Of a stretch of DNA of 64,000 nucleotides, positions 16,696-25,483 are shown piece by piece. How positions within the stretch are numbered: position 1 is the stretch's first letter; each line of letters opens with the position of its first letter. Both the position numbers and the translations under genes were made by a program. This DNA comes from CAYOSF01 sp964406605. GTDB taxonomy: Bacteria > Chloroflexota > Dehalococcoidia > DSTF01 > RBG-16-68-14. The DNA is taken from the NCBI GenBank assembly GCA_964406605.1, contig CAYOSF010000002.1:62001-126000 (forward strand). The letters are read 5' to 3'. The notes under the pieces were generated by a model, which saw only the letters and a list, made by a program, of their open reading frames with translations, was not told the origin of the DNA and did no database searches.

Positions 16696-19530
16696 TCAGC
16701 CGCCAGCCCGGCGCCTCCGCACGTGCCACGTGGCGCCACCCAGGGCGATGACGGCCGCGAGCGCCGCTAGCACGATGAAGTCTGCTCCCCCTATGGTGAG
16801 TCCCGATCCTTCACGACCCGCCGCGTTCGGGAAGGCGCCGGCTCCGCCGACTGGAGGAACGGTGGGCGTGGGAGGCGGCGGCGCAACGCAGTTGATCGTG
16901 AGCGTCTCATCGGTTCCCTCGTGATACGTGTACGTTTGTCGGAGGAGTCCGGAGTCTCCCGCCCCTGAGCCGATCAACGTGATGCTTCCCGACGTGTCGC
17001 AATTGAAGTCGATTGCGCCAACGATCCCTGTGTATGTGGAGCTTTCCTGAAAGGTCACGCAGCCGAAGGCCGCGAACCCAGGCGGGTAGGACCACGCTTC
17101 GAACAGGCACTCCGGCCAGTAGGCCGACATGTCTGCGTTGTTCTTGGAAGTCACGCCTGCGTATTGGAGGATGATATCCAAACCCTCGTATTCGGTCACC
17201 ATACTGGGGAGGCTATTGAGGAGGACGTTCAGCGTAAACGTGTCGCCCAAGCTGAGGCTGCACTTCGCGTCCCCACCTTTCGTGCTGCAGGTCGTCCCGG
17301 CTACCTCGATCGAGAGATCCAGACCTGTCCCGGCAAGGGCGGCGTCTATGCCACCTGTCTTCTCTTTCTCCATCACGCCGACAAGGTCGGCGGAGCTGAA
17401 GTTGGATTGGTCGTCGTACCATTCGGAGAGATAGATTGGGGGAACATCGTCGTCCTCGAAGTGGACCTTGTAGCTGCCGGTCGGGAGCCCGCCCACGCTG
17501 TAGTTGCCCGCTGAATCCGTCGCCGAGCTGCCGAGCAGGTGATACGACGCGTCGGCTACGTCGACGCGGATACCCTCGATCGGCTCTCCCGTCCGCTCGC
17601 TTGTGACCGTACCGTTGACAGTGCCGCCGAGCGCGAGGGCGGCATCGATACCCGCCGTCTTTTGCTTCTGGGTGACGGCGACGAGGTCCGCAGACGCCGA
17701 GTCGGGCCGGTCGTTGTACCACTCGGAGAGGTAGGCTGGGGAGCTGCTGCAATCCTTGAAGCGCACCCTGTAGTTCCCGGCGGGTAGTCCGGCGATGTTG
17801 TAGGTGCCTGCGGCGTCGGTGAAGACGGAGCCGGAAGAGCCACCGGTGGCGTCCACACAGATCCCCTGAAGCGGATCACCCGTGGTTTCGTCGGTTACGG
17901 TGCCGTTGATGGTTCCGCCGAGCGTGAGTGCGGCGTCGATGCCTCCCGTCTCTTCCTTCTCGATGACCGTGACCGCGTGCGCGGATTCGAAATCCGGCTG
18001 GTCATCGTACCACTCGGGGAGGTAGGCCTGCGGCTCACTGCAATCCTTGAACTGCACCTCGTAGTCGCCCGTGGTGAGCCCGCCCACGCTGTAGTGGCCC
18101 AGGCCGTCGGTGCGGTCGTAGCCCGACCAGCCGTAGGAGCCGTGGTAGACCGTCACGCAGATGCCCCAGAGTGGATCGCCGGTATTCTCGTCGGTCACCG
18201 TGCCGCTTATGATTCCGCCCAGGGCAAGTGCGGCATCGACCCCTCCCGTCTTTTCGTGCTCGATCACGGCGACGGGATCGGCGGAATCGAAGTCGGGCTG
18301 GCCGTCGTACCACTCGGAGAGATAGGCCGGAGAACCGCTGCAGTCGTCAAAGTACACCCTGTAGTCGCCGGTGCCCAGCCCGACTACGTTGTAGTTCCCT
18401 GAGGCATCTGTTACCCCCGAGCCTAGCAAGTGGTGCGATCCGTCATAGACCCGGACGCAGATGCCCTCGATCGGCTCGCCCGTGTTCTCATCGGTGACCG
18501 TGCCGTTGATCGTGCCGAGCGGCGCGAGGGCGGCATCGATGTCCGGCGTCTTCTCCTTCTCAACGACAGCGACGGGGTCGGCAGAGTCGAAGTCGGGCTG
18601 GTTGTTGTACCATTCCTCCGCGTAGCCGCCGGTGCCGCTGCGGAAGAACACCTTGTAGTCGCCGGTCGGCAGCGCCTCTATGGCGTACCGTCCTAGGTGA
18701 TCGGTGTAGCCGTAGCCGAGCGGCTCTTCAGGACCATCGTAGACCTCGACGCGGATCCCCTCGAGCGGGTCGCCCGTGTCCTCACCGGTGACGGTGCCGT
18801 TGATGGTGCCGCCGATGGCGAGCGCGGCATCGATACCTGCCGTCTTCTCCTTTGCCGTGACCGCTACCAGCGTCGCTGAGCCCATGTCCGGCTCGTCGTC
18901 GTACCATTCGGAAACGTAGGTGACGGGGTAGTTGCAATCCCTGAAGAGCACCCTGTAGTCGTCAGGGCGCAAACCGCCCACAGTGTACTGACCTTCGGCA
19001 TCAGTGACGCCCCAGCCTACGGCGCCGTGGGAATTCCCATAGAGGGCGACGCACATGGTCTCCAGCGGTTCGCCGGTATTCTCGCTCGTGACGGTACCGT
19101 TCACCGAGCCGCCCAAGCCAAGCGCGACATCGACTCCGTGCGTCTCCTGATCGGCGGTGACGGTAACGAGATCCGCGGAATCGAAGTCGGGCTGGTCGTC
19201 GTACCATTCGTCGAGGTAGCCGCGGTGGCCGAAGTCCAAGATGTGCAGCTTGTACTCACCGGGCGGCAGACCGTCGATGACATAGCTGCCGGTGGGATCC
19301 GTGCAAACGATCCCGAACGGGGCATAGAGCACATCGACGAACTCCACGCAGACGTCGTCGAGGAATTCACCGGTGTTCTCATCGGTGACGGTGCCGCTGA
19401 TGCTGCCGCCGGCCGCCGAGACCGGCTGGGAACGCTCCGACCAGAGCGTCGCGAGGAGCGCGATGGCGAGGATGCTCAAGACGAGGGCGCCGCGCTTCGC
19501 CAGCGTCACCCGTATTCGCAGTGTGGACAT
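16696..19530 (-). CDS. Large exported protein: seven carboxypeptidase-regulatory-like repeats plus cohesin-like domain
   Basis: 944 aa. Signal peptide (residues 1-39, ending QPVSA), then seven tandem repeats of about 100 residues (about 41-745). Each opens with [ST]GTVTDENTGEPL-type sequence, contains G-x-Y-x-[VI]-x-G-L-x-x-G-[DE]-Y, and closes with [SD]EWYDDQPDFDSAD. This is the CarboxypepD_reg/SdrB-like beta-sandwich fold. A cohesin-like domain with six or more cysteines follows (about 755-885, starting LDLSIEVAGTTC). Then come a Pro/Gly linker, a hydrophobic helix (about 915-935) and an RRRR tail that anchors it. SD GGGAGGAGG before ATG 19530. Likely a stalk-like surface protein. Confidence 0.85.
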   Translation of the reverse strand: MSTLRIRVTLAKRGALVLSILAIALLATLWSERSQPVSAAGGSISGTVTDENTGEFLDDVCVEFVDVLYAPFGIVCTDPTGSYVIDGLPPGEYKLHILDFGHRGYLDEWYDDQPDFDSADLVTVTADQETHGVDVALGLGGSVNGTVTSENTGEPLETMCVALYGNSHGAVGWGVTDAEGQYTVGGLRPDDYRVLFRDCNYPVTYVSEWYDDEPDMGSATLVAVTAKEKTAGIDAALAIGGTINGTVTGEDTGDPLEGIRVEVYDGPEEPLGYGYTDHLGRYAIEALPTGDYKVFFRSGTGGYAEEWYNNQPDFDSADPVAVVEKEKTPDIDAALAPLGTINGTVTDENTGEPIEGICVRVYDGSHHLLGSGVTDASGNYNVVGLGTGDYRVYFDDCSGSPAYLSEWYDGQPDFDSADPVAVIEHEKTGGVDAALALGGIISGTVTDENTGDPLWGICVTVYHGSYGWSGYDRTDGLGHYSVGGLTTGDYEVQFKDCSEPQAYLPEWYDDQPDFESAHAVTVIEKEETGGIDAALTLGGTINGTVTDETTGDPLQGICVDATGGSSGSVFTDAAGTYNIAGLPAGNYRVRFKDCSSSPAYLSEWYNDRPDSASADLVAVTQKQKTAGIDAALALGGTVNGTVTSERTGEPIEGIRVDVADASYHLLGSSATDSAGNYSVGGLPTGSYKVHFEDDDVPPIYLSEWYDDQSNFSSADLVGVMEKEKTGGIDAALAGTGLDLSIEVAGTTCSTKGGDAKCSLSLGDTFTLNVLLNSLPSMVTEYEGLDIILQYAGVTSKNNADMSAYWPECLFEAWSYPPGFAAFGCVTFQESSTYTGIVGAIDFNCDTSGSITLIGSGAGDSGLLRQTYTYHEGTDETLTINCVAPPPPTPTVPPVGGAGAFPNAAGREGSGLTIGGADFIVLAALAAVIALGGATWHVRRRRAGG
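17330..19410 (-). repeat. Seven tandem about 300-bp in-gene repeats
   Basis: The coding repeats of the 944-aa exported protein are also visible at DNA level. GTCGTACCATTC-type blocks recur about every 300 bases, and TTCTC/ATCGGTGAC blocks mark each repeat start. Repeats differ enough in third positions that they are not very recent. The array could change copy number by recombination. Confidence 0.75.
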
Positions 19531-19625
19531 GGGCCTCCTCCCTCCCAGAGGCGCCAGGGGTCAGACGAGGACCACACCAGGCGCCACTACGCGGTGTGGA
19601 GACTTGCTCCACCACCAGTCGCGCC

Positions 19626-19634
19626 ATCCTAGCA
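19626..19634 (-). promoter_or_regulatory. Extended -10 candidate for the seven-repeat protein
   Basis: On the minus strand the sequence reads TGC-TAGGAT, 96 bases before the ATG at 19530. It matches the TGNTANNAT pattern found at other gene starts here. No good -35 is visible. Confidence 0.4.
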
Positions 19635-19822
19635 CAACCGCCCGGGGCGCATGTGGGCAATATTGAGTATTGCGGCGGTTACTAATGCGTACCGTTCCCG
19701 TTGGCGCCGTCTTGAACCACATGTTGTGGGGACGCAGCGGTAATCGCTCTGCGACCGTGTTCAAGTGCAGCGGGCCCTTTCCTAGGAGGAGCCCAGCGCA
19801 CGCAGGCTGTCTCGGGGGAAGA

Positions 19823-19851
19823 CAAGAGGCGGGCCGCCGGCCCGCCTCTTG
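19823..19851 (-). terminator. Intrinsic-terminator-like hairpin after the DUF4349 gene
   Basis: A perfect 13-bp inverted repeat (CAAGAGGCGGGCC, 3-base loop, GGCCCGCCTCTTG) lies 21 bases beyond the minus-strand stop at 19873. Reading the minus strand, TCTTCCCCC follows the stem. This fits an intrinsic terminator with a weak U-tract. The rest of 19531-19872 holds no recognisable gene. Confidence 0.65.
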
Positions 19852-19872
19852 CGAGTCCCCAGAATGACGTCG

Positions 19873-20868
19873 CTAGATCGTCGACTCCGCGGTCGGGCGC
19901 GTCCGGCGGCCCAGCCACCAGCGGGCGCTGATACCGAGCGCTGCCAGGGGCGGCACGATCCACCAGGAGAAGACAGCCACGACGAGGGCTGCGGCGGCCA
20001 GCCCGCGGAGCGCCTCCAGCGATGTCTCCCAGGCCGAGGCCGCCGCGGCGAGCGGATGCACGCCGCCTCCGCCGGTCGGCGCCGCTACGACTGCCGACTC
20101 CGGCCGGAGGTGAACGCTGATCGTCGCCAGGTCCGTCAAGTGATCGAGCAGGTTGATACGCCCCTGCACCTGCTCGATCTGGCCGCGCACGGTGTCGAGC
20201 CGGTCCTGCACCTGGAGGATCTCGTTGATCTCGTTCGCCTCGCCCAGCAGCTCGAAATAGCGCTGTTCGGTGGCTTGCAGCGTACGGAGGCGCGCCTGCA
20301 GGTCCGTGTACTCTTCCGTCACGTCGTTCGCGTCGGAGCTCTCCTGCGCCACCTCACCCATGCCCCGGATCTGTGCGAGCACGTCCTGGTACTTGTCGCC
20401 CGGCACCCGGATGGTGATGTCGGCAATCTGCTGATCATCTACGTTCGAGAAGGTCGAGCTGGCGACGAACCCGCCCGCCGTCTCTGCGATACGGATGATC
20501 TCTTGGAAGTTCCTGCCCACTTCCTCGACCGTAATGTCCACGGAGGTGCTCTGGATGATCTTGCGGTCCAGCAGGCCCTGGAGGTCGGCGTCCTGGGTGG
20601 GCGCTTCTCCGGTCCCATCCGTCCCCGCCTCTCCGGCGAGGCTGTCCTCCAACTCGCCCGGGACGCCTGGGGGTACCGCCTCCGAGCCGTCCAGAAGGTA
20701 TTCGAGCGTGCCGTCCGAGTTCTGGATGCTCGGGTCAGCCGATACCCCGGGCTTCTCGCTGCGGTCTGCCCCGTCGCCCTCTCCGAGGCCGCCCGCGCAG
20801 GCTGCGGCCAGGAGAACGATGGTGCCGACCACGGCGGCAAGAATGAGACGGGTTCGTGTCAGTGTCAT
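19873..20868 (-). CDS. DUF4349 family exported protein
   Basis: 331 aa. Lipoprotein-like signal (LLAAACAGG, Cys about 24) and an acidic linker to about residue 105. The DUF4349 core follows: SVDITVEEVGRNFQEIIRIA, ETAGGFVASSTFSN and DITIRVPGDKYQDVLAQI. A coiled-coil section (DVTEEYTDLQARLRTLQATE; EILQVQDRLDTVRGQIEQVQ) comes next, then a C-terminal hydrophobic helix (about 285-315) and a basic tail. The family is widespread, membrane-anchored at the C-terminus and of unknown function, and is often encoded near ECF sigma factors. Here it diverges from an ECF sigma factor gene and may be in its regulon. That link is inference from position. Confidence 0.88.
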   Translation of the reverse strand: MTLTRTRLILAAVVGTIVLLAAACAGGLGEGDGADRSEKPGVSADPSIQNSDGTLEYLLDGSEAVPPGVPGELEDSLAGEAGTDGTGEAPTQDADLQGLLDRKIIQSTSVDITVEEVGRNFQEIIRIAETAGGFVASSTFSNVDDQQIADITIRVPGDKYQDVLAQIRGMGEVAQESSDANDVTEEYTDLQARLRTLQATEQRYFELLGEANEINEILQVQDRLDTVRGQIEQVQGRINLLDHLTDLATISVHLRPESAVVAAPTGGGGVHPLAAAASAWETSLEALRGLAAAALVVAVFSWWIVPPLAALGISARWWLGRRTRPTAESTI

Positions 20869-20959
20869 GGCTTGACCTCCTCTGCGTATGTTTCCCCTCC
20901 GATCCTTAGACGGCGGCCGGAATCGATTTGTTCCGGCGCAGGCTCAGTCGTGCCGTCTC

Positions 20960-20968
20960 TGTTAGAAT
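20960..20968 (+). promoter_or_regulatory. Extended -10 candidate for the ECF sigma gene
   Basis: TGT-TAGAAT ends 28 bases before the ATG at 20997. It falls in the divergent region shared with the DUF4349 gene. No consensus -35 is seen. Confidence 0.45.
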
Positions 20969-20996
20969 GGCCGCGCGGGTGGGCAGCCGAACCGCT

Positions 20997-21620
20997 ATGA
21001 GCGTGCCAGCGAACGAACCGTATCTTCTGGAGCGCAGCCGTGAGGGGGACGTGGAGGCGTTCAACGCCATCGTTGTCGCCTACCAGGACCGGGTATACAA
21101 CCTCTGCCTCCGCATGCTCGGCTCGCCGCAGGCGGCGGAGGACGCGGCCCAGGAGGCGTTCCTCTCGGCATATCGCAGCGTGGGCAGGATGCGCGGGTCG
21201 AACGTGCGGGGGTGGCTGCTCCGTATCGCGGCCAACGCCAGCATCGATGAGCTGCGGCGTAGGCGAAGGCAGCCCCAGATTTCGCTCGACGCCCCCACCG
21301 CCTCCGCCCAGGGAACCGACCTGGAGCGACCGGTGGAGGTGCCCGATCCGGCTGCAGGCCCGGAGCATCTGACGCTGCGTGGCGAGGTCCGGGAGGCGCT
21401 CCAAGTTGAGCTGCTGCGCTTGCCGTCCGACCAGCGCCTCGCGGTCGTCCTCTGCGACGTTGAGGGTCTCAGCTACGAGGAGATAGCGGCAGCCATGAGC
21501 AGCTCCGTCGGCACTGTGAAGTCGCGCATCAGCCGCGGCCGGGCGAGGATGCGGCAGGCCCTGCGCGGCCGGACGGAACTGTTCGGCGACCTGGTTCGTC
21601 ATAGAGATAGAGGCCGGTAA
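20997..21620 (+). CDS. ECF-type RNA polymerase sigma factor
   Basis: 207 aa, sigma-70 family group 4. Region 2 spans about residues 10-80, with the core-binding and -10-recognition stretch RVYNLCLRMLGSPQAAEDAA, then QEAFLSAYRSV and RGWLLRIAANASIDELRRRR. A linker follows (about 85-125). Region 4 spans about 130-190 (LPSDQRLAVVLCDVEGLSYE, then the helix-turn-helix EIAAAMSSSVGTVKSRISRG). ATG 20997 is the best start; the frame upstream to 20928 would add 23 arginine-rich residues, and its lower part overlaps the promoter candidate. The anti-sigma gene follows 34 bases later, giving the standard sigma/anti-sigma pair. Confidence 0.94.
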   Translation: MSVPANEPYLLERSREGDVEAFNAIVVAYQDRVYNLCLRMLGSPQAAEDAAQEAFLSAYRSVGRMRGSNVRGWLLRIAANASIDELRRRRRQPQISLDAPTASAQGTDLERPVEVPDPAAGPEHLTLRGEVREALQVELLRLPSDQRLAVVLCDVEGLSYEEIAAAMSSSVGTVKSRISRGRARMRQALRGRTELFGDLVRHRDRGR

Positions 21621-21654
21621 GTAAGAGCAGGTAAGCTGAAGAGAGGGCCGACAC

Positions 21655-22455
21655 GTGTTCTTCTGGCGTCGTAGACATCCAGTAACCGAAGAGGAGTTGA
21701 GCGCCTACCTGGATGGGGAGCTGGACGATGCCGCGCGTGCCGGGCTGGAGGCGCACGTTGAGGATTGCGCGGCCTGCCGCGAAGTGCTTGAGGAGCTGCG
21801 GGCGGTCCGCCAGGCGCTGCGAGACCTCCCGCGAGAGCCCGCCCCACGATCGTTCGCGCTAGGGGAGGCGGATCTGCGTACCGCACCTGCTCCGTGGGCG
21901 ATGGGTGCGTTTGCCAGGGCAGCGCCGTTGCTCAGCGGGGTAGCGACGGCCGCTGTGGTCGTGTTCGGCGTGCTGGTCGGGATCGACCTGGCGGGTCCCG
22001 CGTCGCAGGGTGCGGCTGACAAGAATGTTGCGCCGGCCGCGTTGCAGAGCGTATCAGACGAGGCCGAAAAGGGTGCCGCTGCGCCGGACAACGGGGAACA
22101 GGCGCCATCAGGCGATGCGGGCATGGAAGCGGCGGACGCCACGTCAGAGCCTCCGGCGACTGAGGGGATACTTGGGATAGCCCCGTCGCCTGGACCGACC
22201 GCGGGATGCGACGGGACTGAACCGTGTGAAGACGGTAGTTCAGAGAGGTCGTCCGGCTACGCAGCCACCACACCCGCGCCGGCTCCGGGCGGGACCATGA
22301 CCGGTGCGGAGGAGACTGAGGGCGAACTCCCCGCGCGGCCGGGGGCGGAGGCCGGCGGGCCGGACCAAATACGTGTGGCCGAGGGGGCGGCGGCGGCGGT
22401 GGCGTTGCTGGCCGGCGGCTCCCTGGCCCTCGTTTGGTGGCGTCGGCGCACGTAG
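21655..22455 (+). CDS. Zinc-finger anti-sigma factor (putative zf-HC2)
   Basis: 266 aa. The N-terminal anti-sigma domain carries the ZAS motif H34-x3-C38-x2-C41 (HVEDCAACREVL) within the usual TEEELSAYLDGELD context; it binds the sigma factor encoded upstream. A hydrophobic helix at about residues 85-106 anchors it. The outer segment (110-240) is Ala/Pro/Glu-rich and low in complexity, and a second hydrophobic helix lies near the C-terminus (about 242-260) before an RRR tail. GTG start. Two membrane helices with an exported disordered loop are longer than in the minimal family member and could be a protease-sensed region. Confidence 0.88.
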   Translation: MFFWRRRHPVTEEELSAYLDGELDDAARAGLEAHVEDCAACREVLEELRAVRQALRDLPREPAPRSFALGEADLRTAPAPWAMGAFARAAPLLSGVATAAVVVFGVLVGIDLAGPASQGAADKNVAPAALQSVSDEAEKGAAAPDNGEQAPSGDAGMEAADATSEPPATEGILGIAPSPGPTAGCDGTEPCEDGSSERSSGYAATTPAPAPGGTMTGAEETEGELPARPGAEAGGPDQIRVAEGAAAAVALLAGGSLALVWWRRRT

Positions 22456-22493
22456 CCCTCTGCCTGCCCTCAACCCCGACGCGCGAAGCCCCG

Positions 22494-22502
22494 TGCTACC
22501 AT
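22494..22502 (+). promoter_or_regulatory. Weak extended -10 candidate before the crotonase gene
   Basis: TGC-TACCAT lies 42 bases before ATG 22545, downstream of the anti-sigma stop. It fits TGNTANNAT but departs from the -10 consensus. Confidence 0.25.
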
Positions 22503-22544
22503 GGCAGGCGTTCGTCTGACGTTGTAGCGTGTTGGGAGGAAGCC

Positions 22545-23357
22545 ATGCCGGAGGAACCACCCGCCTACGAGCAGATCCTGTACGAGCGCCGTGGCCGCCT
22601 GGCCCTCATCACGCTGAACCGCCCCGCGAAGCTCAACGCGTGGACCCGCACGATGGAGCTGGAGTTCATCGACGCCGTGAACCGCGTCGCGGCCGACCGG
22701 CAGGTCGCCGCGCTGATGGTGACGGGAGCGGGCAGGGCGTTCTGCGCCGGCGGCGACATCAGCTCCTGGTCTGATGAACTCGCGGACCGCGGCGAGCGCT
22801 CGGAGAAGTCGTCGCTTGTCTCTCAGGAGGGCAGTCCCGAGGTACCCATCGCGCTCAGCCGGGGAAAGCCCGTCGTCGCGGCCATCAACGGTCCCGCCAT
22901 AGGTGTGGGCCTCACCATGTCGCTCGCCTGTGACATACGCATCGCATCGGAGCGGGCCACATTCTCAGCCCGCTTCGTGAAGGTTGGGCTCACGCCCGAG
23001 TGCGGGAGCACGCGCTACCTCCCCCTCGTCGCGGGCCTGAGCAACGCGCTCTACCTGGCCCTCACCGGCCGGATCATCGATGCCGAAGAGGCGCTCCAAC
23101 GACGGCTCGTGGACCGCGTCGTGCCTCATGAAACGATGATGGACGAGGCGCTGGCGCTGGCCGAGGAGATCGCCGCCAACCCAACCGAGGCGGTATGGGC
23201 CGCCAAGCGGCTGCTGCACGAGAATGCCGTCGAGGGGGACCTGCGACGTGTCGTCACCCAGGAAGGGCAGATGATCCGCGAGATGCGTTCGCTGCCGGAT
23301 TTCGCCGAGGCCGTCCGCGCCTTCACGGAGAAGCGTCCGCCCCGCTTCCAGGGCTGA
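22545..23357 (+). CDS. Enoyl-CoA hydratase/isomerase (crotonase) family protein
   Basis: 270 aa. Crotonase fold with the CoA-binding and oxyanion-hole segments GAGRAFCAGGDISSW (about residues 62-76) and VAAINGPAIGVG (about 111-122). At the two positions that hold catalytic Glu in rat mitochondrial enoyl-CoA hydratase (E144, E164), my alignment by eye gives Thr and Phe. A Glu appears instead in LTPECGST, where delta3-delta2-enoyl-CoA isomerases carry theirs. An isomerase or other crotonase reaction is thus more likely than simple hydration. ATG 22545 has a GGAGGA SD; a longer frame upstream lacks one. Near-convergent with the radical SAM gene. Confidence 0.88.
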   Translation: MPEEPPAYEQILYERRGRLALITLNRPAKLNAWTRTMELEFIDAVNRVAADRQVAALMVTGAGRAFCAGGDISSWSDELADRGERSEKSSLVSQEGSPEVPIALSRGKPVVAAINGPAIGVGLTMSLACDIRIASERATFSARFVKVGLTPECGSTRYLPLVAGLSNALYLALTGRIIDAEEALQRRLVDRVVPHETMMDEALALAEEIAANPTEAVWAAKRLLHENAVEGDLRRVVTQEGQMIREMRSLPDFAEAVRAFTEKRPPRFQG

Positions 23358-23391
23358 GCCTCCCGGCTATCTGGTCTGTTCGCTGGCGGTG

Positions 23392-24309
23392 CTATGAGCC
23401 GTCCTGGCTCATCACGCCGTACATCTGGGCCGGGGCCAGGTACTGGGGGAAGCGCTCCCGCAACCGGTCCCGCATCTCATAGCACATGTGGCACTCCTCG
23501 ACGTACGAGTCGGCGTGAGGAAGATCGTACTTGCGGGCCAGGGCGGCCGGACCTCCCGAGATGAGCGGGCCGGAGATCGGGTGACGCTCCGGGACGTAGG
23601 CGTCCAGCATCTCGGGCAGAGGGGTGTCGAAGAGGTTGCCCATCGCCAGGCCCTGGCAGATGTGGACGAAGCCGTGTGGGTCGACGTGTACCCGGCTGGG
23701 GCTGATCAGCTCTTCGTGCGGGCAGGTGGCGAGCTCCTGCCATGGCCTGCGCGGGAGGCCCGCCGTCAGTTCGACCGCGGCCCGCCCTCGAAAGCGGATG
23801 GCCCCGCCCGTGATCGGCTCCCCCTTGGGCGTGAACGGCCCCTCGACGCTCGCCTCCGCGTCGCGCATCGCAATAGTGCCCTTGCCCAGGCCCAACTCCT
23901 CGGCCGCTGCGACCGCGTTAGCGGGCAGCGGCCCCTGGTCGGAGCCGTGGAGGGCGTCCTCGCTGAGCAGCAGGTCACCGAGTCGGGCCGCGAGCAGGGG
24001 CCGCAGCGCGGCGATGGCATCCTCCGGCGAGGTGGCCCAGTAGGCGTTGCTGACGATCCCCGTGCTCCAGCCGCGCTCGTTGGCCAGACGAATGCCCTCC
24101 AGAAGCTGTCCGTAGTACAGCAAGGGCTCGCCGCCTTCGAACCAGGCCGCCTTGATAGAGCCGACGGCCTGGCCCTGGTTGAAGATGTCGCGGATCTGTG
24201 CCGTGGTCATCGCGCCGGACTGGTCGGGGCTGCCCCAGACGAAGCAGTGGTCGCACGCCATGGTGCAGCGATAGGTGAGAAGCAGGTGGAGTTCGCGTAG
24301 AGGAATCAT
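23392..24309 (-). CDS. Radical SAM protein with SPASM-like C-terminus
   Basis: 305 aa. Canonical 4Fe-4S/SAM motif C15-x3-C19-x2-C22 (RCTMACDHC) in an N-terminal LHLLLTYRC context, then AAWFEGGEPLLYYGQLLEGI (the GGEP motif that contacts SAM). In the C-terminal half extra cysteines appear in ATCPHEE, HICQG and ECHMC, suggesting auxiliary Fe-S clusters as in SPASM/twitch maturases. No peptide substrate gene is seen next to it. Substrate unknown; maturase-type or small-molecule chemistry are both possible. ATG at 24309 with GGAAT upstream, no strong SD. Confidence 0.87.
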   Translation of the reverse strand: MIPLRELHLLLTYRCTMACDHCFVWGSPDQSGAMTTAQIRDIFNQGQAVGSIKAAWFEGGEPLLYYGQLLEGIRLANERGWSTGIVSNAYWATSPEDAIAALRPLLAARLGDLLLSEDALHGSDQGPLPANAVAAAEELGLGKGTIAMRDAEASVEGPFTPKGEPITGGAIRFRGRAAVELTAGLPRRPWQELATCPHEELISPSRVHVDPHGFVHICQGLAMGNLFDTPLPEMLDAYVPERHPISGPLISGGPAALARKYDLPHADSYVEECHMCYEMRDRLRERFPQYLAPAQMYGVMSQDGS

Positions 24310-24353
24310 TGCTGCAGTCGGTGCCGGCGCGCGTCCTCGAACGCCGCGATCTC

Positions 24354-24362
24354 ATTCTAGCA
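24354..24362 (-). promoter_or_regulatory. Extended -10 candidate for the radical SAM gene
   Basis: The minus strand reads TGC-TAGAAT, 45 bases upstream of the ATG at 24309. It is one of seven TGNTANNAT matches near gene starts in the window. Confidence 0.5.
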
Positions 24363-24504
24363 GCAGCGCCTTGCAGGCGACGGTCGCAGCCTTGTTGGTC
24401 AGATGCCCTGCGTCCGGCGCGGGGTACCCGGCGCATTGACACCGAGGGAGCCGTCGTCCACCATGGCGATGGCTCAGGTGGCAATATCGAAAGGAGCAAG
24501 TCTG

Positions 24505-25428
24505 ATGCCGAGCGCGCAGCTAGAGGCTGTCATCCAGTTCCTGAAGTCCCGTCCCGCGCATACCGGGCAGAGCGTCGCCGAGCAGCGTGTCGAGATGGAG
24601 AAGCTGGCCTCACTGGCTCCGCTTGCGGACGACGTGGAGTGCACGCCGGTCGAGGCCGGCGGTGTTCGGGCGCAGTGGATCTCGACTCCTGAGGCGCTGG
24701 AGTCGCGCGTCATCTACTATCTGCACGGCGGTGGGTACATCACCGGCTCCGTCATCACGCACCGCGAGATGATCTCTCGGCTGTCGAGGACGGCTGCGGC
24801 CCGCGCTCTCGCCATCGACTACAGACTGGCGCCCGAGCACCCGTTTCCCGCCGCGGTGGAGGACGCGACAGCCGCATATCGATGGCTCCTTTCGACAGGG
24901 CTGGACCCTGCCGGGATCGTCATAGCGGGCGACTCTGCAGGGGGTGGACTGACTGTCGCCACGCTCGTTGCCTTGCGGGATGCGGGAGACCCGCTGCCGG
25001 CGGCGGCGGTGTGCCTCTCGCCCTGGGTGGATTTGGAGGGAATCGGCGAATCGATGAGCTCCAAGGCCGACGTGGACCCGATGATACAGCGGGAGGAGCT
25101 CCTGGACATGGCGCGCGCCTACCTCGGCGAGGCTGATCCGCGGACTCCTCTGGCCGCGCCCCTCTATGCCGACCTGACCGGGCTGCCGCCCGTGCTCATC
25201 CAGGTCGGTCGTGCGGAGATACTGCTGGACGACTCCGTCCGCCTGGCCGAACGGGCGAGGGCGGCGGGCGTGGACGTCACGCTGGACCCCTGGGACGATA
25301 TGTTCCACGTCTGGCAGGCGTTCGCCCTGCTGTTGCCCGAGGGGCAACAGGCGATCGACCGCATTGGTGAGTTCGTTCGGGAACGGCTGGGCAACCCCGC
25401 GGCGGAGCCCTCGCGAGCGACGGGATAG
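24505..25428 (+). CDS. Alpha/beta hydrolase, hormone-sensitive-lipase family esterase
   Basis: 307 aa. HSL/acetyl-esterase group: HGGGY oxyanion motif at about residues 74-78, DYRLAPEHPFPA, and nucleophile elbow GDSAGGG with Ser144. The probable acid lies in the VGRAEILLDDS region and the base in DMFHVW. It likely hydrolyses short acyl esters in the cytoplasm; the physiological substrate is unknown. ATG 24505 has an AAAGGAG SD at the right distance; upstream in-frame ATGs at 24403 and 24463 lack one. It diverges from the radical SAM gene across a region holding that gene's promoter candidate. Confidence 0.9.
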   Translation: MPSAQLEAVIQFLKSRPAHTGQSVAEQRVEMEKLASLAPLADDVECTPVEAGGVRAQWISTPEALESRVIYYLHGGGYITGSVITHREMISRLSRTAAARALAIDYRLAPEHPFPAAVEDATAAYRWLLSTGLDPAGIVIAGDSAGGGLTVATLVALRDAGDPLPAAAVCLSPWVDLEGIGESMSSKADVDPMIQREELLDMARAYLGEADPRTPLAAPLYADLTGLPPVLIQVGRAEILLDDSVRLAERARAAGVDVTLDPWDDMFHVWQAFALLLPEGQQAIDRIGEFVRERLGNPAAEPSRATG

Positions 25429-25483
25429 CGGTGAGTTGGGCGACGCCTGGAGGGTGCTGAGGCTTCCTCTGGTTCGGCCGGCC

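Noticed and set aside
16357..16770. 137-codon plus-strand ORF in the 427-base gap
   Set aside because: Overlaps the end of the 944-aa gene on the other strand, has no SD and no recognisable domain.
16696..16850. FPNAAG near the C-terminus of the 944-aa protein as an LPxTG motif
   Set aside because: It has a hydrophobic helix and basic tail but departs too far from LPxTG. I kept it as a simple membrane anchor.
19849..21000. 383-codon plus-strand open frame opposite the DUF4349 gene
   Set aside because: The minus-strand gene has a signal peptide, a known domain and a terminator. The plus frame has none.
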